Part shown: piece after piece, positions 24,604 to 32,796 of the stretch | How positions within the stretch are numbered: position 1 is the stretch's first letter | Layout of the letters: every line of letters starts with the position of its first letter | DNA from: Litorilinea aerophila | Lineage (GTDB): Bacteria > Chloroflexota > Anaerolineae > Caldilineales > Caldilineaceae | Direction: 5' to 3' | Assembly: GCA_945897075.1 (NCBI GenBank) | Contig: CAMDEX010000042.1 | Span: forward strand, 1-32,796 | DNA length: 32,796 nucleotides | Translations under genes and position numbers: made by a program | The notes under the pieces: model-generated | Seen by the model: the letters and a program-made list of their open reading frames with translations, nothing else | What the model was told of the DNA's origin: nothing | Databases searched by the model: none

Positions 24604-25377
24604 ATGCCTGCTAACAACCTGCGCGGCAAAACCGCCCTCATCACCGGCGTCAGCCGCCGGGCCGGGATTGGCGCGGCGCTGGTGGCGGCGCTGGCCGAAG
24701 CGGGCGCAGATATCTTCACCACTTGGTGGCGGCCCTATGACGCCACAATGCCCTGGGGCAGCCGGGATGAGGAAGCCGAGGCGATTCTGGCCGACGCCCG
24801 GTCGCTGGGTGTGCGCGCAGAAGGGATGGAAGCTGATCTCTCCGACCCGGCAGCGCCCGCCCGCATTTTTGACGCGGCGGAGGCAGCGCTGGGGAAGGTG
24901 TCCATTCTGGTCAACAACGCCACCCATTCGGAGCATACGCCGATTGAGACACTGTGCGCGGCGGATTTGGACGCCCATTACGCGGTCAATCTGCGCGGGA
25001 CGGCTCTGCTCTGCGCCGAATTTGTGCGCCGCTATCCGGGTGGAACGGGCGGACGGATTGTGAGTTTTTCGTCCGGTCAGGCGTTGGGGCCGATGCCCGG
25101 CGAACTGGCCTACATCGCCACCAAAGGCGCGGTCGAGGCGCTGACCCTTTCGCTCAGCGTGGCCGTGGCGGCCAAAGGGATTACCGTCAACGCCATCGAT
25201 CCGGGCGCAACGGATACGGGCTGGATGACGGCAGAAGAGCAGACGGCCTGGGCACGCGAAAACCCTTTTGGGCGGCTGGGCAGACCGGAAGATGCGGCCC
25301 GGCTGGTGCGTTTTCTCGCCAGCGACGAGGGCGCGTGGATTACCGGGCAGGTGCTCCATTCCAGAGGCGGACAGTAA
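24604..25377 (+). CDS. Short-chain dehydrogenase/reductase, FabG-like
   Basis: Classical SDR oxidoreductase, 257 aa from the ATG at 24604 with AGGAAC upstream. The NAD(P)-binding motif is TGVSRRAGIG. NNATHS replaces the usual NNAG. The catalytic Ser lies in VSFSSGQALG and the Tyr-Lys pair in AYIATKGA. The C-terminal NAIDPGATDTGWM and LASDEGAWITGQVLHSRGGQ are typical of the family. TWWRPYDATMPWG after the second strand is characteristic of a Firmicutes/Chloroflexota subgroup annotated as 3-oxoacyl-ACP reductase. The substrate is not determinable. Confidence 0.9.
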   Translation: MPANNLRGKTALITGVSRRAGIGAALVAALAEAGADIFTTWWRPYDATMPWGSRDEEAEAILADARSLGVRAEGMEADLSDPAAPARIFDAAEAALGKVSILVNNATHSEHTPIETLCAADLDAHYAVNLRGTALLCAEFVRRYPGGTGGRIVSFSSGQALGPMPGELAYIATKGAVEALTLSLSVAVAAKGITVNAIDPGATDTGWMTAEEQTAWARENPFGRLGRPEDAARLVRFLASDEGAWITGQVLHSRGGQ

Positions 25378-25404
25378 CGCGAAATGTGGAATCGCCGTTT
25401 CGTG

Positions 25405-25440
25405 AACCAATGAACTAATCAACCAATGAACAAATCGACT
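25405..25440. repeat. GAACCAAT-type period-8 repeat containing the mltG start
   Basis: GAACCAAT-GAACTAAT-CAACCAAT-GAACAAAT, four near-identical 8-base words after the SDR gene. The mltG ATG at 25426 lies inside the array. An earlier ATGAAC word is followed at once by TAA. No Shine-Dalgarno sequence is visible. Confidence 0.65.
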
Positions 25441-26715
25441 CTCTCTTTTTTACAGGCGCGCAAACGTCAGCGCGACCAGCAGAATAACCGTCCGGCGGCT
25501 TCGTGGACCGACCTGATTCTTACCAATCTGGCGCGCCTCGGCTTTCTGGCGCTGGTGCTGGGTGTGTTGTGGAGCGTCTGGTCGGTGGCCGAGGCCCATT
25601 TGGGCGAGCAGATGATGGCGACGGAGCGCGTCAGCGACGCGCTGATCGACCCGACCGCCGGCCAATCTGCGCTGACGCCGGAAAACATCGAAAAGCAGGT
25701 GCTGGCCTTCAACCTGAGCCTGCGCGAGAAGGAGCTTACGCAACCCGCGGGTGTGGACCCCCGCCCGCGTCCGTTTACGATTATCCCCGGCGACGCGGCC
25801 CGCTTTGTGGCGGCCCGTCTGCAAAGCCAGGGCTTTATCACCGACGCCGAACTCTTTAACCTCTATCTGCGCGTGACAGGGCTGGATCGGCGTCTGGAAG
25901 CGGGCAATTTTATGCTGGCCGACACAATGTCGATGCCGGAGATTGCCGAGGCATTGCAGGAAGCCCGCTTTGAGGAGGTGCTGGTGACGATCCCCGAAGG
26001 GATGCGGGCCGAGGAGATCGCCGAGCGGCTGGCCGAGAAGTACGTGATTGACGGCGAGCGCTTCCTCAGTGCGGTGCGCCAACCGCGCAGCCTCTCCACG
26101 TTTGACGACTACGACTTTCTGCAATCCCTGCCCGATGGCGCATCGCTGGAAGGCTTTCTCTTCCCCGACACCTACCGTTTTCCGGTCAACGCCAGCACGC
26201 CGGAGTTGATTTTGACTGCGTTCCTCAACAACTTTGAGAACCGGGTGGGCGGCGACAGGCTGATCGGCGGCAATAGCGGTCTCAGCGGGCGCGATCTGAT
26301 CAATCTGGCCGCGATTGTGGAGCGGGAAGCCGTGCAGGCCGACGAACGCCCGCTCATCGCCAGTGTCTATGTCAACCGACTCAACAGCAACTGCGTGGCC
26401 GATGTGGGCGGAACCTATTTGCAGGCCGACCCGACTGTGCAATATGCGCGGGGTGTGGCAGGCAACTGGTGGTGGAAGCCGCAGACGATTGAGGAATACA
26501 GCCAGGTGGTCAGCCCCTACAACACCTATCTGAACCCCGGCCTGCCGCCCGGCCCCATCGCCAGCCCCGGGTTGAGCGCCATTGAAGCCACCCGCAACCC
26601 GGCGCAGAGTATCTACTGCTTCTTCGTCGCCACCGGTGAGGATGGCCGGCACGTCTTTGCCCGCACATTGGCCGAACACGAGCAGAATCTGCGGACGTAT
26701 GGGTACAATCCGTAA
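25426..26715 (+). CDS. mltG: Endolytic murein transglycosylase
   Basis: Cuts nascent peptidoglycan and is thought to set glycan chain ends. 429 aa. A basic N-terminus and one membrane anchor (about 30-50) precede a LysM-like region. The YceG domain has [13 protein letters not shown], the catalytic Glu candidate E299 in [51 protein letters not shown] and a C-terminal [13 protein letters not shown]. All expected motifs are present. Its presence agrees with a peptidoglycan-containing envelope. The last codons overlap the start of the following lipoprotein gene. Confidence 0.95.
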   Translation: MNKSTLSFLQARKRQRDQQNNRPAASWTDLILTNLARLGFLALVLGVLWSVWSVAEAHLGEQMMATERVSDALIDPTAGQSALTPENIEKQVLAFNLSLREKELTQPAGVDPRPRPFTIIPGDAARFVAARLQSQGFITDAELFNLYLRVTGLDRRLEAGNFMLADTMSMPEIAEALQEARFEEVLVTIPEGMRAEEIAERLAEKYVIDGERFLSAVRQPRSLSTFDDYDFLQSLPDGASLEGFLFPDTYRFPVNASTPELILTAFLNNFENRVGGDRLIGGNSGLSGRDLINLAAIVEREAVQADERPLIASVYVNRLNSNCVADVGGTYLQADPTVQYARGVAGNWWWKPQTIEEYSQVVSPYNTYLNPGLPPGPIASPGLSAIEATRNPAQSIYCFFVATGEDGRHVFARTLAEHEQNLRTYGYNP

Positions 26716-27616
26716 AAGGGGGAGTGGGGATTGGGGATTGGGGATTGGGGATCGGGCACGTCGTCCCCAATCCCCAATCCCCAGTCTCCTGTCCCTTCTC
26801 TTCCTCCTTTCTGCCTGCGCCTCCACCCGGCCTGTGCTGAAAATTGGGCTGCTTGCGCCTTTTGAGGGCGTCTATCGCCAGGAAGGGTACAACGCGCTGG
26901 CGGCTATGCGCGCGGCGATTGATGAGCAGAAGGGCGCTGGAAGCGCCGTTCTGCCGCTGGCCTTGGACACATCCCGCGATGCCGCGCGCGCGACGCAAAA
27001 GATGCTGGCGGACCCGTCCGTGGCCGCGCTGATTGGTCCGTATTGGGCGGCGGAGGGTGGGGCGCTTGCGCAAAGCGTGGACGACAGCAGATGGCTGCAT
27101 CCCTACGCCCCGTCGGGGAAGGCGAACTGGGCAGTGGAAGCGGTGGACGCCGCGCTTGCTTTTGCTGCGCAGGAGGGGCGGACGCTGCGTCTGGCGGGTG
27201 TGCCATCCGGCTGGCCGCAAATGGGTGTGGAAAGCGTAGCGGGAGCGGACGACGCGCAGGCGGGGCAAGCTCTTCTCTGGCTGGGCGACGCCGCGGCCGG
27301 GGCCGATTTTGCCCAGGCTGTCTGGCAACGGCTACCGGACACCCCCTTCGGTCTGTACGGTGCGGGCGCAGAGACCTTTCGTCTGCGTGTGGGGGAAGAG
27401 ATGACCGGCGTCGTCTTTTTGGTCGGCTGGATTGACGACGAGTACCCAGCCTGGGCGAAAACCCACACACCCAACACGCCCGCTGCCTATACCGTCTACC
27501 GGCAGACAGCAGACACGCTGAAGCGGCTGGCCGGCAAGGAAACGACAACCCTTTGGCAACCTGCCATCTTTATCGTGCGCCCAGATGGCACGCTGCTCTT
27601 GTCGTCTGGACGCTGA
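26699..27616 (+). CDS. Periplasmic-binding-fold lipoprotein, 5' end from repeat DNA
   Basis: 305 aa from the ATG at 26699, overlapping mltG by 17 bases. Residues 7-31 are a translation of the GGGGATT hairpin ([12 protein letters not shown] and PQSPIPS). Then come [11 protein letters not shown], a lipoprotein signal with lipobox LSAC, and the mature part [26 protein letters not shown]. This matches the start of branched-chain-amino-acid-type substrate-binding proteins (Peripla_BP_6). It is somewhat shorter than usual and no transporter genes are adjacent, so the ligand and role are open. The true start could be a TTG inside the repeat. Confidence 0.78.
   Translation: MGTIRKRGSGDWGLGIGDRARRPQSPIPSLLSLLFLLSACASTRPVLKIGLLAPFEGVYRQEGYNALAAMRAAIDEQKGAGSAVLPLALDTSRDAARATQKMLADPSVAALIGPYWAAEGGALAQSVDDSRWLHPYAPSGKANWAVEAVDAALAFAAQEGRTLRLAGVPSGWPQMGVESVAGADDAQAGQALLWLGDAAAGADFAQAVWQRLPDTPFGLYGAGAETFRLRVGEEMTGVVFLVGWIDDEYPAWAKTHTPNTPAAYTVYRQTADTLKRLAGKETTTLWQPAIFIVRPDGTLLLSSGR
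26716..26793. repeat. GGGGATT heptamer hairpin inside the lipoprotein gene start
   Basis: Starts at the mltG stop. Left arm has GGGATTG words (four, the last GGGATCG), loop about GGCACGTCGTC, right arm CCCAATC-CCCAATC-CCCAGTC-TCCTGTC. Same flavour as the element at 7516. It would form a hairpin covering the presumed ribosome binding region. Confidence 0.88.
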
Positions 27617-27623
27617 GTTTGGG

Positions 27624-27648
27624 GTGGAAGAGCTGGCAGCTCTTCCAC
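27624..27648. other. Perfect 11-bp hairpin before the glycosyltransferase
   Basis: GTGGAAGAGCT (27624-27634), loop GGC, AGCTCTTCCAC (27638-27648). No T-run. It is followed directly by the ribosome binding site AAAGGA, so it may be a processing or attenuation element. Confidence 0.6.
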
Positions 27649-27659
27649 GAAAGGAAACT

Positions 27660-28865
27660 ATGCGCGTATTGATGATTACGTGGGAATATCCGCCGAATGT
27701 GGTGGGCGGCATTGGCAAGCATGTGGCCGAACTGATCCCCGCGCTCTCGCAGGTCATGGAGAATGACGATTCGTTCCACCTGGACGTCTTGACCACCAGG
27801 GCGGCGGGTGGCGCGCGTCTGGAGCAGGCCAGCAAGAATGTGACCGTTCACCGGGTGGACATACCGCCGATTGCACCCAACGATCTCTTCAACAGTGTGG
27901 TGGACGGCAACCGTCGCTTAGAGGGCTACGCTCTCAATCTGGCGGCCACGACCGCCTATGACCTTATCCACGTCCACGACTGGCTGGTGGCCAGCGCGGG
28001 CATTGCCCTGAAGCATCTCTGGAAAACACCGCTGCTGGTCACCATCCATGCCACGGAACGGGGACGCCATCACTCCTACGTGCCCAACCAGACCAGCGCG
28101 CTGATCAACCAGATGGAGTGGCAGGTCTGTTTTGAGGCGTGGCGGGTGATTGTGTGCAGCGGTTTTATGGCCGGGGAATTGGGCGGCTATTTCGGCGTGC
28201 CTCTGGACAAAACCAGCGTAATTGCCAACGGAATAGACCCCGCACCGCTACGCGCATGTGCAGCGGGCGAAGTGGCGCGCTTGCGCCACTTCTATGCGCC
28301 CGCTGGAGAACGGCTGCTCTTCTTTGTGGGGCGTATCACGCCGGAAAAAGGGTTGCCCATTCTCCTGCGCGCCATGCCCTATATTTTGCACCACTTCCCC
28401 GATGTGCGTCTACTGGTGGCGGGGAAGAATTCGGAACAGATGCAGTCGGTGGTGGACGAGTTACGCATCAGCCATGCGGTTCACTTGTTGGGCTTTGTCA
28501 CCGATGCGGCGCGCAACTGCCTCTACAATGCCGTGGATGCGGCTGTCTTCCCCAGTCTCTATGAACCCTTTGGCATTGTGGCGCTGGAAGCCATGGCCGC
28601 CGGCTGCAATGTCATCGTCAGCGATGTGGGCGGCCTGAGCGAGGTGATCCATCACATGCACAACGGACTGACGGTCATCGCCAACAATCCCCAGAGCATC
28701 GCGTGGGGCGTGGACGTACTGCTCGAAGATTCAGAACGTGCGGCCCAGTGGCGGGCAAACGCACTCGAAGATGCCCGGACACTCTATCGCTGGTCAGACA
28801 TTGCCGCCCGCACCTACGAACTCTACAAAAGCGTTGTGGAAGAACGCCGCCAGGTGGATTGGTAG
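27660..28865 (+). CDS. GT4-family glycosyltransferase
   Basis: GT-B retaining glycosyltransferase, 401 aa from the ATG at 27660 with AAAGGA upstream. N-terminal domain: RVLMITWEYPPNVVGGIGKHV, the glycine-rich acceptor-side loop typical of glycogen/starch-synthase-like GT4 enzymes, and DLIHVHDWLVASAG. C-terminal domain: FFVGRITPEKGLPILLRAM, and the E-x7-E motif EPFGIVALE (E302, E310) that binds the nucleotide sugar. WEYPPNVVGGIGKH suggests closeness to archaeal/Chloroflexi glycogen synthase-like proteins, but a capsule or glycolipid role is equally possible. Cytoplasmic, no membrane segment. Confidence 0.92.
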   Translation: MRVLMITWEYPPNVVGGIGKHVAELIPALSQVMENDDSFHLDVLTTRAAGGARLEQASKNVTVHRVDIPPIAPNDLFNSVVDGNRRLEGYALNLAATTAYDLIHVHDWLVASAGIALKHLWKTPLLVTIHATERGRHHSYVPNQTSALINQMEWQVCFEAWRVIVCSGFMAGELGGYFGVPLDKTSVIANGIDPAPLRACAAGEVARLRHFYAPAGERLLFFVGRITPEKGLPILLRAMPYILHHFPDVRLLVAGKNSEQMQSVVDELRISHAVHLLGFVTDAARNCLYNAVDAAVFPSLYEPFGIVALEAMAAGCNVIVSDVGGLSEVIHHMHNGLTVIANNPQSIAWGVDVLLEDSERAAQWRANALEDARTLYRWSDIAARTYELYKSVVEERRQVDW

Positions 28866-28873
28866 AAGAGGAA

Positions 28874-28937
28874 CCTTCCGGGAAGCGGCCACAGAATCAG
28901 GGGCGTAAGGAGGAGGTTGTGGCCGCTTCCCGGAAGG
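28874..28937. terminator. Perfect 19-bp hairpin between convergent genes
   Basis: CCTTCCGGGAAGCGGCCAC (28874-28892) and its exact complement (28919-28937) enclose 26 bases. It fills the whole space between the glycosyltransferase stop and the phosphorylase stop, so a bidirectional terminator is likely. There is no long T-run. Confidence 0.65.
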
Positions 28938-28938
28938 C

Positions 28939-30264
28939 TCATCTCTCCCCTGAAATCCGGTCCAACAGGACCGGCAATGGATGGCACGGCTCTTCTTCCA
29001 CACGCCAGGCCGTGCCCAGCCGGAGCAAAGCGGCGGCCGCGCTCGACTCATCCGCGGCGTGAACGGTGCAGAGCGGGTCGCCGACCGCCACCCGATCCCC
29101 GACTTTGGCAAGACAGACAACGCCCACGCCAAAGTTGATAGAATCCCCTTTTTTCTTGCGCCCCCCGCCCAGCTCGACAACCGTCAAGCCAACTTCACGG
29201 GCGTCTATGGCCTGGACGTAGCCCGCCCTATCAGCCGAGAGCATCCGTTGCACCGGTGCGGTGGGCAACCGTTCGGGGTGGCGTATCTCCTCCGCATCAC
29301 CGTCCTGGGCCGCTACAAAAGCCACCAGCTTCTCAAAGGCAGCACCCGAGGCAATCGCGGCCTGCACCCGGCTGCGGGCAACATCCAGGCCGGGGCAAAG
29401 TGGATCGCCCAAGAGCAGCATCTCGGCAGAGACCCGTTCGACCAATTCCTGAAAATCCGCTGGCCCATTGCCGCGCAGGGTTGCGATGGCCTCGCGCACT
29501 TCCAGCGCATTGCCCACGGCCTGGCCCAGCGGCTGCTCCATACCGGTAATCAGCGCGGTCACCTGGCGGCCGGCTCCCGTACCGATGGCGACCATCAACC
29601 GGGCCAGGGCGCGGGCGTCGTCCAACTTCTCCATAAACGCACCCCGGCCACACTTCACGTCCAGAACGATAGCATCTGCGCCGGCAGCCAGCTTTTTGCT
29701 CATAATGCTGGCCGCGATGAGGGGCAGGCTGGGCACAGTGCCCGTCACGTCGCGCAGCGCGTAGAGCCGTTTGTCCGCGGGGGCCAGGTCGGCTGTCTGG
29801 CCGGCAACAACCAACCCGATATCGCGCAGTTGGCGGCGAAAGCGTTCTTCGCTCAGGTCCGAGGACCAGCCGCGGATGCTCTCCAGCTTGTCAATTGTGC
29901 CGCCGCTGAAGCTCAGCCCGCGCCCGCTCATCTTGCCCACCGGCAGTCCACAGGCCGCCACAATGGGGCCGACGGCCAGGGTTGTCTTGTCACCCACGCC
30001 GCCGCTGGAATGTTTGTCCACAATCAGCCTGCCCGGCGGAATAGCGTCGTGCAAGTCCAAAGTTTCGCCGCTGGCCGCCATGGCCAGAGTAAGTTGGGTG
30101 GCTTCGGCGTTGCTCATCCCCCGAAAGTAGACGGCCATGGCCCAGGCCGCCAGTTGGTAGTCCGGGATAGAGCCATCCACCATTCCTTGTACAAGAAAGT
30201 GCAATTCCTGCGGGCTGTGTTCGCCGCCGTCCCGCTTTTTTGTGATGATAGCGACTGGGTTCAT
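28939..30264 (-). CDS. Pyrimidine-nucleoside (thymidine) phosphorylase
   Basis: Splits thymidine/uridine with phosphate into base and (deoxy)ribose 1-phosphate in nucleoside salvage. 441 aa from the ATG at 30264 (GGAG upstream); the longer start at 30615 lies inside the upstream gene. The signature [17 protein letters not shown] starts at K84; other motifs are [37 protein letters not shown] and [19 protein letters not shown]. The C-terminal alpha/beta domain has [12 protein letters not shown] and [18 protein letters not shown]. Length fits deoA/pdp; these cannot be told apart by eye. Last gene of a three-gene operon. Confidence 0.95.
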   Translation of the reverse strand: MNPVAIITKKRDGGEHSPQELHFLVQGMVDGSIPDYQLAAWAMAVYFRGMSNAEATQLTLAMAASGETLDLHDAIPPGRLIVDKHSSGGVGDKTTLAVGPIVAACGLPVGKMSGRGLSFSGGTIDKLESIRGWSSDLSEERFRRQLRDIGLVVAGQTADLAPADKRLYALRDVTGTVPSLPLIAASIMSKKLAAGADAIVLDVKCGRGAFMEKLDDARALARLMVAIGTGAGRQVTALITGMEQPLGQAVGNALEVREAIATLRGNGPADFQELVERVSAEMLLLGDPLCPGLDVARSRVQAAIASGAAFEKLVAFVAAQDGDAEEIRHPERLPTAPVQRMLSADRAGYVQAIDAREVGLTVVELGGGRKKKGDSINFGVGVVCLAKVGDRVAVGDPLCTVHAADESSAAAALLRLGTAWRVEEEPCHPLPVLLDRISGER

Positions 30265-30275
30265 AGCGTTCTCCC

Positions 30276-31334
30276 TTACTGATCTGCATTGGGTCGTAGT
30301 GGTGTGCGCGCGACTGCCGGTTGCAGGAGGAGCGCCGGTCGCTTTGTTTCGCGCCAGGCCAGCCAAAGTCCAGAGAGGGCCAGGGCCACATCCCGCACGC
30401 GAAAGAGCAAGACCAGCCCCAACCCCAGCGCCGGTTGCAACCCCAGACGCTGTGCCGCCAGGATTTGGCTGGCTTCCAACGCGCCCAAGCCAGCCGGGAT
30501 GGGCAAGAGGATGGCGAGACGCGCCGCCACCACAAAGCCGATGAATTGGGCCGCATCCAATTCCAGACCGATGAGACGGGTCGCCAGCCAGAAATCCGCC
30601 AGCAAGACCAGCCAATTGCCCAGCGAAACCAGCGCACCGACCGCGATAAGGCGGGGATTTTGGCGCAGAATGGCGTGGATATGGACTTCGCCGTTGCGTA
30701 AGGACTCAACGAGGCGCAGCGGGATCTGCCGCCGCCACCTTTCTGGCAATGAGCGCAGCACTCTTTCGGCGGCTGTCGTCAAAAAGCGCCCCCGCCACCA
30801 GAACGCAAAGAGAAGCAGCGGGGGCAGGGCCAGCGGGATCAGCGCCAGCAGAATCACGCGCCCATCCAAGACCGCGCCCAGCACACCGCTCCACAGAGTA
30901 AAGAGAATCCCCCCGGTCAGAAAGGCCAGATTGACCGCCAGTTCGAGCAGGCGGTCCAGCGCGACAGCGGCGATAGCCTGGGGCACGGCCACCCCAGAAC
31001 GGCGTACCAGCAGATAGACCTGGGCCGGTTCGCCACCGAACTGGGGGCCGGGGGTGAGCAGGCTGACGGTGGCCGCGATCATCCGGTAGACGACCACCCG
31101 GCGCAAGGGCAGATCTACACCGATCCCCCGCAAGAGCAGCCACCAGCGCACAGCAAAGAGAACAGCAATTCCGCCATTGACCGCCAGGTAGATGAGAAAG
31201 GGCGTAGGGCCGATACGCCGCAGCAACGCCTGTCCATCTCTCCAATCAACCTGTTGGGCGAAGAGCCACAAAAGCAGCAGACCGAGGAGGAGGGCTGTGC
31301 CATCCAACCAGCGACGGGAAAGGTACGGCTTCAC
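30276..31334 (-). CDS. UPF0104/AglD-like integral membrane protein
   Basis: 352 aa from GTG at 31334, which overlaps the upstream stop (GTGA). About eight hydrophobic segments. The pattern [48 protein letters not shown], and a late [13 protein letters not shown] is typical of the lysylphosphatidylglycerol-synthetase-TM / UPF0104 (YbhN) family. These are often linked to lipid or polyprenol-phosphate handling. Together with the CDP-alcohol phosphatidyltransferase upstream, a role in membrane lipid or glycolipid processing is plausible. Only 11 bases separate it from the phosphorylase start. Confidence 0.87.
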   Translation of the reverse strand: MKPYLSRRWLDGTALLLGLLLLWLFAQQVDWRDGQALLRRIGPTPFLIYLAVNGGIAVLFAVRWWLLLRGIGVDLPLRRVVVYRMIAATVSLLTPGPQFGGEPAQVYLLVRRSGVAVPQAIAAVALDRLLELAVNLAFLTGGILFTLWSGVLGAVLDGRVILLALIPLALPPLLLFAFWWRGRFLTTAAERVLRSLPERWRRQIPLRLVESLRNGEVHIHAILRQNPRLIAVGALVSLGNWLVLLADFWLATRLIGLELDAAQFIGFVVAARLAILLPIPAGLGALEASQILAAQRLGLQPALGLGLVLLFRVRDVALALSGLWLAWRETKRPALLLQPAVARTPLRPNADQ

Positions 31335-32533
31335 GCGCGGCGCTCCGGCGTGGAGGTGCGGACGCCCGCCCGGCGACGCAGGAGACGCTCGTCTGGGGTG
31401 TAGAGGGCGGGGCTGCCATTGCCCAGCGCCACCAGCAGCACGCCCAGCGCCAGCAGCACCAGCGCTTCTAGGCTCTCCCCGCGCAGAATCAGATCGGCAC
31501 AAGCCAGGGCCACCAGCCCGAGCGCGGCCAGCCGGGCGATGACGCCCAGCAGCGCAGCGATTCCAGAGAGAATGCCCAGACCGATGAGGAGGGGAACGAG
31601 GCCGGATGGCAGACCAGCGCTCCCGATGGCAGGCGCGCGGGCAATGCTCCAGAGGAGGAGACCGGCGACAGGCAGGCTTGCCAGACGTAGGAGAAGGGGG
31701 AGACGATCAAAAAGAAAAGTTTTCAGCCAGGTGCGCCAACCGTTGTACGCCGAGCTGTTGGGCTTTAGCCAGCCGATGACCACCAACCAATCGCGCAGAA
31801 AACTGGCCGCTACAGCGCCGCCAAAGACGGCCCCCGCGATATGTGTGGCCGGGGGTGTAAAGAGCGGCCAGAGGACGATTCCCATAAAGCCCATCAGCAG
31901 ACCGGCAGCAATGCGCCGTTCATCACTGGGGGTCATCGGGTGATTGGGCAGCCCCCGGCGTTCGCGCAGCTTCATCCCCCACAGAAAGAGCGGGCGGCTG
32001 GCCGCCAGGAGCAGAACCGTTGCGGGCAGTTGGCCGTACTGGACAGCCAGCGCCATCGCTACCAGCATCCCCAGCCCGTCGAATTCGATGTCGAGGATTT
32101 CGCCCAGGAGTGTCGAGTGGTTGGTGATGCGGGCCAGATAACCGTCGCAGTAGTCGGCGACGATGGACGCACTGTAGAGGATGGCGGGTACCCAATCCAG
32201 TAGAGCGCCAGGACGAGGCGCAAAGAGGAATCCGGCCATCAACGCATAGGCCGCGCCACGCGCCAATGTAAGGCCGTTGCCCCAGCCCAGCGCAACGTGC
32301 AAGGGGCTGTCTGGGCTGGGCCGATTTTTATGCAGATTGCGGCGCAGGACTATCAGTTCGACGGTCAGGCAGAGAGCCGCCAACAGCGCCCAACGCAAAG
32401 CCCAGTCAGGGGGGAGAACGCCCTGCCGTAGCCAAAAATATCCGGAGATGACCAGCAGCCCGCCGACACCGGCGGCAATCTGCCATTGACGATGCAAAGG
32501 GTCCAGGGATGCGGTGGAGTTGAGGGTAGACAT
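31331..32533 (-). CDS. CDP-alcohol phosphatidyltransferase with C-terminal membrane extension
   Basis: Integral membrane enzyme that transfers a phosphatidyl or similar group from a CDP-linked donor to an alcohol. 400 aa from the ATG at 32533. The full family motif D127-xx-D130-G-xx-A134-R135-x8-G144-xxx-D148-xxx-D152 is present, so it should be active. The usual single-domain enzyme has about 200 aa. Here a second half (about 255-395) with four to five more hydrophobic segments ends GNGSPALYTPDERLLRRR, recalling DoxX-like membrane domains. The acceptor alcohol is unknown. First gene of the operon; an exact TATAAT lies about 46 bases upstream. Confidence 0.9.
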   Translation of the reverse strand: MSTLNSTASLDPLHRQWQIAAGVGGLLVISGYFWLRQGVLPPDWALRWALLAALCLTVELIVLRRNLHKNRPSPDSPLHVALGWGNGLTLARGAAYALMAGFLFAPRPGALLDWVPAILYSASIVADYCDGYLARITNHSTLLGEILDIEFDGLGMLVAMALAVQYGQLPATVLLLAASRPLFLWGMKLRERRGLPNHPMTPSDERRIAAGLLMGFMGIVLWPLFTPPATHIAGAVFGGAVAASFLRDWLVVIGWLKPNSSAYNGWRTWLKTFLFDRLPLLLRLASLPVAGLLLWSIARAPAIGSAGLPSGLVPLLIGLGILSGIAALLGVIARLAALGLVALACADLILRGESLEALVLLALGVLLVALGNGSPALYTPDERLLRRRAGVRTSTPERRA

Positions 32534-32578
32534 CGGCGCTCGCACTGTAGAAGGGTTCGAATGGAAGCCGTGTAGAAC

Positions 32579-32616
32579 ATTATAACCGGTCGTCTCCGCA
32601 GGGGAAAAAGCCTGCG
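32579..32616 (-). promoter_or_regulatory. Candidate promoter of the lipid/phosphorylase operon
   Basis: Minus strand TATAAT (32584-32579), with a poor TTTTCC-like -35. A 6-bp hairpin CGCAGG/CCTGCG (32597-32602, 32611-32616) covers the -35 region, suggesting regulation or activator dependence. The remaining 32617-32796 shows no gene. The very end (32773-32796) is half of a GGGCGC...GCGCCC inverted repeat. Confidence 0.45.
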
Positions 32617-32796
32617 ATTGCGGGCTGTGGTTCAAATGGCGGCTGCTGAGACAGCGCCCCCGGTGTTGCCGAGATAGCCCAGTATAGTCCACACCGCCTC
32701 TATGCACCTATGCTGGTTGTGTGCTATTATTTCTTCAGTTCCAGATCTATAGTCTTTCAGATAATCATTGGTAGGGGCGCTTGCTTGCTGCGCCCG

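Noticed and set aside
28981..30282. 433-aa open frame antisense to the phosphorylase
   Set aside because: His/Gln/Arg-rich shadow; the phosphorylase signature is on the minus strand.
30265..30615. Longer N-terminus for the phosphorylase
   Set aside because: It lies within the UPF0104 gene in another frame, while the ATG at 30264 has a ribosome binding site and gives normal family length.
32550..32575. GGTTCGAAT, a tRNA T-loop-like string
   Set aside because: No flanking T-stem pairing, acceptor stem, anticodon arm or D-arm can be built around it.

Overview
The window is a GC-rich bacterial chromosome segment. It carries core genes (prfA, prmC, alaS, ruvX, mltG, a pyrimidine-nucleoside phosphorylase) mixed with accessory genes. 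The best guess for the source is a member of the Chloroflexota (Anaerolineae/Caldilineae-like). Reasons are the long Thr-Pro linker in a secreted beta-helix protein, C-termini of the IYLPVTVR / IFLPWVGK type, a membrane-anchored baseplate-J-like protein directly before ruvX, and heptamer-type intergenic repeats. This is inference from gene style; no rRNA marker is present.

Layout. 1-3.1 kb: a secreted multi-domain surface protein without a visible signal peptide. 3.4-7.5 kb (+): a PRPP-type phosphoribosyltransferase, release factor 1 (prfA), the methyltransferase that modifies it (prmC) and a HAD/Cof phosphatase. 7.6-10.2 kb (-): a PerR/Fur-like regulator translationally coupled to a P1B-4 metal-export ATPase, with a consensus promoter bracketed by two PerR-like operators. 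10.4-11.8 kb (-): a tandem duplication of a coiled-coil/PD-(D/E)XK-like gene. 11.9-15.2 kb (-): an ABC-2 exporter (small acidic protein, ATPase, two permeases) split by an oppositely oriented orphan hicB. 15.35-16.5 kb: a secreted glycoside-hydrolase-like TIM barrel. 16.8-22.1 kb (+): alaS, a HigBA-type toxin-antitoxin pair and a fused double-half DNA methyltransferase. 22.4-28.9 kb (+): baseplate-J-like membrane protein, ruvX, a short-chain dehydrogenase, mltG, a substrate-binding lipoprotein and a GT4 glycosyltransferase. 28.9-32.5 kb (-): CDP-alcohol phosphatidyltransferase, a UPF0104-type membrane protein and the phosphorylase, as one tightly packed operon.

The most striking signal is not a gene. 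At least eight gene ends run, within a few bases of the stop codon, into elements built of tandem 7-8-base words. Most are followed after a short spacer by the reverse-complement words. The word differs from locus to locus (GGGGATT, TACCCAA, TTTCACG/TCTTCACG, CTTTGTGC, ACTGATTA, GTCTGCG, GGAAGGGA) but the architecture and position are the same. One element supplies the start and signal-peptide region of the downstream lipoprotein gene, and a single-arm repeat contains the mltG start codon. Other points of interest are the PerR-box/P1B-4 metal module, the one-heptad difference between the duplicated coiled-coil genes, the methyltransferase with two parallel halves, and toxin-antitoxin-type promoters whose predicted start falls on the ATG.
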